Source of the DNA: Oscillospiraceae bacterium | GTDB lineage: Bacteria; Bacillota; Clostridia; Oscillospirales; Oscillospiraceae | DNA: 64,000 nt | Assembly (NCBI GenBank): GCA_015067435.1 | Contig: SVMM01000010.1 | Span: 1-64,000, forward strand | Reading direction: 5' to 3' | Shown here: piece by piece, positions 61,144-64,000 of the stretch | Position numbering within the stretch: position 1 is the first letter of the stretch | Layout: the number at the start of each line of letters is the position of its first letter | Program-made: the position numbers and the translations under genes | Notes under the pieces: generated by a model | The model's database searches: none | Told to the model about the DNA's origin: nothing | Seen by the model: the letters and a program-made list of their open reading frames with translations, nothing else

Positions 61144-62496
61144 TCAACCGTTCTGCGCCTTGTACTGGGCGGCCCAGCCGTCGATCATGGCGGTGCGGAC
61201 GGTCTCCCAGTTGGCGGCGCTCTGGTCGGCGTTGTACGCGTTCAAAGCGGAGACCAGCGCGGCGCGGTAATCGTCAACCGCGGGCTGATAGTTGGTCGCC
61301 CAATCCATGACGTAGCAGCCGTTGGCGGCATACTGGTCGGCGGCGGCGAGGAACTTGTTCGTGGACTCCTGCGCGTTCTTGTACGGCATGGCGCCGAAGG
61401 TGTCGACGGCAATGCGGGACGCCTCGGGATCGGTGACGAGCCAGACCAGGAAGTCCATCGTCGCCTGCTGGTCCTCGGCGGAGGCCATGGAGTTGATCGC
61501 CCAGCAGTTCTCGGTGCCGCAGTTGAGGCCCGCCTTCTCCTCGCCGGAGACGCCGCAGTAATACGGGATCATCGTGGCGTTGGGGACGGTCTCGGACACG
61601 GCGCTGTACTCCCAGGAGCCGTTGACAAAGAACGCCGCCTTGCCGGACTTGAACTCAGCCTCGGCGTCGTGGCCGCCGGTGGCGAGCGCCGTCGGATCGG
61701 TCAGGCTGTTGTTGATGCACAGGTCATAGAGGTTCTTGTAGTTCTCAACATAGTCGTTGGTCAGGGTCGGCGGGCACTCGGTCCACTTGCTGCCGCCGTC
61801 GCGCTCCTGATAGTAGTAGACAAGGTTGACCATGTGGCCGGTGAAGCGCCAGGAGGAGCTGGGGTCCATATCGCAGGAGGAGAACGCGTCGAAGCCGAGC
61901 GTCGCGGCGTTGGCGTGGATGTCCTCGGCAACCTTCTTGAGGCCGTCAAAGTTCTTGAGCTCATCCATGCTGTGGCCGGCCTTCTGGATCAGGTCGGGGT
62001 TGACGATGATGCCGTAGCACTCGAAGCAGTAGCCGATGGAAACCAGCTTGCCGTTCTCATCGTACAGGTTGTAGGCGTCGGTGTTCAGCTCGTTGGCGAT
62101 GGGCGTGCCGGTCAGATCGACGGCATAGTCGCTCCAGTCCTTGACGGAGTTCGCGTTGCCGACGACGTAGATGGTCGGGGGATTGCTCTTGTCCATCTCG
62201 GCGGTGAGCGTCTGGCTGTAGGTGCCGGAAGCGGCGGTGACGACCTTCACGTCGACGCCCTTCTTCTCCTTGTACAGCGCGGCGATCTGCTGGAGCGCCT
62301 CGTCGGACTCCGGCTTGAAGTTGAGCCAGTACACGCTGCCGGTCTTACCGGAAGCGGCGGGCGCCGCGGGGGTGGTCGAGCCGCCGCTCGACGGGGTGGA
62401 CGGGGTCTCGCCGCCGGAGGGCTGCGTCTGGCCGCCGCAGGCGGCAAGCGCCATGACCATGACCATGGCAAGAACGATGGCAAGGAACTTTTTCAT
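61144..62496 (-). CDS. ABC extracellular sugar-binding lipoprotein
   Basis: 450 residues. The lipoprotein signal ends in LAAC (Cys at about 20), then a Ser/Thr/Pro/Gly linker to residue 52. The remainder is a family-1 extracellular solute-binding protein (VYWLNFKPESDEALQQIAALYKEKKGVDVKVV; FKSGKAAFFVNGSWEYSAV; PYKNAQESTNKFL). It captures maltodextrins or similar glucans for the MalFG-type channel, judging by the neighbours. AAAAGGAG precedes ATG 62496. Confidence 0.93.
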   Translation of the reverse strand: MKKFLAIVLAMVMVMALAACGGQTQPSGGETPSTPSSGGSTTPAAPAASGKTGSVYWLNFKPESDEALQQIAALYKEKKGVDVKVVTAASGTYSQTLTAEMDKSNPPTIYVVGNANSVKDWSDYAVDLTGTPIANELNTDAYNLYDENGKLVSIGYCFECYGIIVNPDLIQKAGHSMDELKNFDGLKKVAEDIHANAATLGFDAFSSCDMDPSSSWRFTGHMVNLVYYYQERDGGSKWTECPPTLTNDYVENYKNLYDLCINNSLTDPTALATGGHDAEAEFKSGKAAFFVNGSWEYSAVSETVPNATMIPYYCGVSGEEKAGLNCGTENCWAINSMASAEDQQATMDFLVWLVTDPEASRIAVDTFGAMPYKNAQESTNKFLAAADQYAANGCYVMDWATNYQPAVDDYRAALVSALNAYNADQSAANWETVRTAMIDGWAAQYKAQNG

Positions 62497-62525
62497 GACA
62501 ATGTCTCCTTTTCAGTTTTTCTATC

Positions 62526-62549
62526 ATAAACGGCTGCGCCGCCGTTTAT
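62526..62549 (-). promoter_or_regulatory. Dyad between lacI-type gene and binding-protein gene
   Basis: ATAAACGGC and GCCGTTTAT flank a 6-base loop. Read on the minus strand, a TATGAT lies just after it, so it may be an operator over an internal promoter or an intercistronic hairpin. Confidence 0.45.
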
Positions 62550-62569
62550 TACAGGTTCGTTCGACGCGC

Positions 62570-63589
62570 TTACTTAAGGCTCCGGATCGACGCGCCGGCG
62601 CGGAACGCCGTCGGCAGCGTGATCTGGGCGTGGCCGCCGCGCCCCTCGATCATGTCCAGCAGCAGCGCCACGCTTCTCTCGCCCAGCTCTTCCTTGGGCT
62701 GGCAGATCGTGGAGAGCATCGGGTGGATGTACTCCGAAACCGTGATGCCGTCGATGGCGATGACCGAAACGTCCTCCGGGATGTGGCGTCCGTACTCGCG
62801 CAGGGCGCGCATCGCGCCGATCGCCATGTCGTCCGCGATGGCGAACAGCGCCGTGAAGTCGTCCGTACGCCTCAGTCCGGCGCGCATCGCCTCGTACGCG
62901 TCCTCGATGCGGAAGCTGTCGCCGGTGGTAAAGATCAGCTCTTTGCGCAGCGGCACGCCGTGCTTTTTCAGCGCGTGGCAGTAGCCCTGATAGCGAAGCT
63001 GGCTGATGGAGCTGTCGTCCGCGTCGGATATGAGCGCGGCAATGCGCGTATGCCCCTTTTCGAGCAGCTTTTCCACGGCGGAGCAGGCGGCGTCCTCGTC
63101 GCAGATGGAAACCGAGGAATACCGCGCGGGGTCCAGCGTGCCGTAGGAGTTGGTGTAGGAGCAGAAGACGAAGGGCACCGTCACGCGCGCCAGCTCCTCG
63201 GGCGTGTAGTCGGAGCGCCCGCCGAGGAAGATGATGCCGCGCAGCCGTTTTTCGCGCTCCATCATCGCGCCGGAGGCGATCTCGTCGTCGCCGGAGCCGA
63301 TCTGCCGCATGACCATCGTATAGCCCTCGCGGTCCAGCGCGCTTTCGATGGCGTGGATGATGTCGGTGTAGAACGGGTTCTGCACGCCGCGCACGATCAG
63401 GCCGATCGCCTCGGAGCGGATGCGCACCAGATCGCGCGCCGTGTTGTTCGGGATGTAGTTCTCCGCCTCGATCACCGCGCGCACGCGGCTGCGGCTCTCC
63501 TCGCTCACGTCGGGGCGGTCGTTGAGAACGCGGGATACGGTGCTCACACTCACGCCGGACAGGCGCGCAATATCCTTGATCGTCAGCAA
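62570..63589 (-). CDS. LacI-family transcriptional regulator
   Basis: 339 residues. The HTH is LTIKDIARLSGVSVSTVSRVLNDRPDVS. The periplasmic-binding-like core shows IGLIVRGVQNPFYTDIIHAIE and VSVIAIDGITVSEYIHPMLSTI. It is likely to sense a sugar from the glucan pathway and control this operon and itself. It is the first gene of the operon. A fourfold operator-like array lies 115 to 160 bp upstream of its start. Confidence 0.93.
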   Translation of the reverse strand: MLTIKDIARLSGVSVSTVSRVLNDRPDVSEESRSRVRAVIEAENYIPNNTARDLVRIRSEAIGLIVRGVQNPFYTDIIHAIESALDREGYTMVMRQIGSGDDEIASGAMMEREKRLRGIIFLGGRSDYTPEELARVTVPFVFCSYTNSYGTLDPARYSSVSICDEDAACSAVEKLLEKGHTRIAALISDADDSSISQLRYQGYCHALKKHGVPLRKELIFTTGDSFRIEDAYEAMRAGLRRTDDFTALFAIADDMAIGAMRALREYGRHIPEDVSVIAIDGITVSEYIHPMLSTICQPKEELGERSVALLLDMIEGRGGHAQITLPTAFRAGASIRSLK

Positions 63590-63702
63590 CTCTCCCTCAC
63601 CTCGCCCGCGGCAAACGTTTTCCCGCCGTCTGATACAAGACTTCCGGCTGCGCCGGTTTCCGCGCGCCGCACATGCGGTATGAAGCGTCTGCGCCCGTTT
63701 TC

Positions 63703-63750
63703 GGCAACGTAACCGGTATCGTATCCGGTAACGCTTCCGGTAACGTTTCC
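63703..63750 (-). promoter_or_regulatory. Four tandem 12-bp operator-like repeats
   Basis: GGCAACGTAACC, GGTATCGTATCC, GGTAACGCTTCC and GGTAACGTTTCC follow one another with no gap. Each is a near-palindrome on a central CG, the LacI-family operator pattern. The array begins just downstream of the expected transcription start of the lacI-type gene. Confidence 0.75.
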
Positions 63751-63763
63751 GAATGGTGGCGCC

Positions 63764-63792
63764 ATTCTATCAACGTTTTTTCCCGTTGTCAA
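63764..63792 (-). promoter_or_regulatory. Promoter of the alpha-glucan operon
   Basis: On the minus strand: perfect TTGACA (63792-63787), 17-bp spacer, TAGAAT (63769-63764). A GAATGG/CCATTC dyad (63751-63767) overlaps the -10. The remaining 63793-64000 holds no gene I can support. Confidence 0.88.
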
Positions 63793-64000
63793 TACGTTTG
63801 TTTATTTTCGCCCTTATGGACGAAAAAACACACCGTCATTTTAGCAGATTACACAGGCGATTTTTTTGGTGCACATGCGAATAAACGTCCTGCACGGAGG
63901 CGGCCGAACGGAGACGCGAGGAACGCGCGCCGCGCAAACCGTCCGAAAGCCGCGAATCGGCGCAAAAAACGCGGGGCTGTGAAAAAATGAGATGCACGTC

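Noticed and set aside
63703-63750. CRISPR-like repeat
   Set aside because: Units are 12 bp with no spacers and lie at a promoter; no cas genes are present.
63673-63990. Open frame across the operator array
   Set aside because: Its translation is a by-product of the 12-bp repeats; no ribosome site and Arg/Ala-rich noise at the end.

Overview
The window reads as chromosomal DNA of a GC-rich, spore-forming-lineage Firmicute, most likely an anaerobic gut clostridium of the Oscillospirales. The evidence is a SpoVAC homologue, near-consensus sigma-A promoters (TTGnnn, 17 bp, TAnnnT, often with a TGC just before the -10), strong AGGAGG ribosome sites, many lipoproteins with clostridial signal peptides, a second gyrase/topoisomerase-IV-like pair, and a YerC/TrpR-like regulator. 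This placement is inference; no rRNA is present. I see no phage genes, transposase, integrase or CRISPR array.

Layout. 0-3.3 kb: an operon of a DUF318-type permease, a CMD-cupin fusion and an SLH-DUF362 lipoprotein. 3.8-13.4 kb: a run of mostly single-gene units (PAS-GGDEF protein, LURP-one-like protein with a zinc-ribbon membrane protein, acyltransferase with an XRE-AbrB regulator, MTA/SAH nucleosidase, AraC regulator, GNAT acetyltransferase, DUF6273 lipoprotein). These units are separated by a recurring intergenic repeat that carries the terminator. 13.6-19 kb: pheA and tyrA followed by a complete tripartite tricarboxylate transporter (tctC-tctB-tctA). 19-21.8 kb: a MoxR-type AAA ATPase with a VWA partner behind a structured leader. 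22.4-25.5 kb: a GGDEF protein, then a LytS-like kinase and a REC/winged-helix regulator. 25.7-30.2 kb: envelope genes (bactofilin, PE-repeat polysaccharide deacetylase, a large leucine-rich-repeat lipoprotein). 31-38.9 kb: an unknown small protein, a glycogen synthase with an extra C-terminal SCP2-like domain, then a secreted protein, OmpR-type regulator, sensor kinase, HtrA protease, a 40-residue membrane peptide and a small lipoprotein in one direction. 39-40.9 kb: tRNA-Gly(GCC) and prfC.

From about 41 kb most genes lie on the minus strand. 48.1 to 40.9 kb is a ParE-like, ABM-domain, ParC-like, YitT, LUD and lipoprotein series, with DnaA-box-like sequences upstream of the first gene. 48.5-56.3 kb holds a MerR-like regulator, an orphan spoVAC, hemW, an EamA transporter, hslO, a methyltransferase with a YerC-like regulator, two envelope or unknown proteins and an MgtC-family protein. 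56.4-63.6 kb is an alpha-glucan uptake and breakdown operon read right to left: LacI regulator, binding protein, two permeases, malQ and a GH13 enzyme. It has no ABC ATPase. Its promoter is followed by four tandem 12-bp operator-like repeats.

The strongest leads are the glycogen synthase-SCP2 fusion, the tandem operator array, the two dispersed repeat families, the pheA-tyrA-tct linkage, the DnaA boxes beside a topoisomerase operon, and the GGDEF/LytS signalling block.
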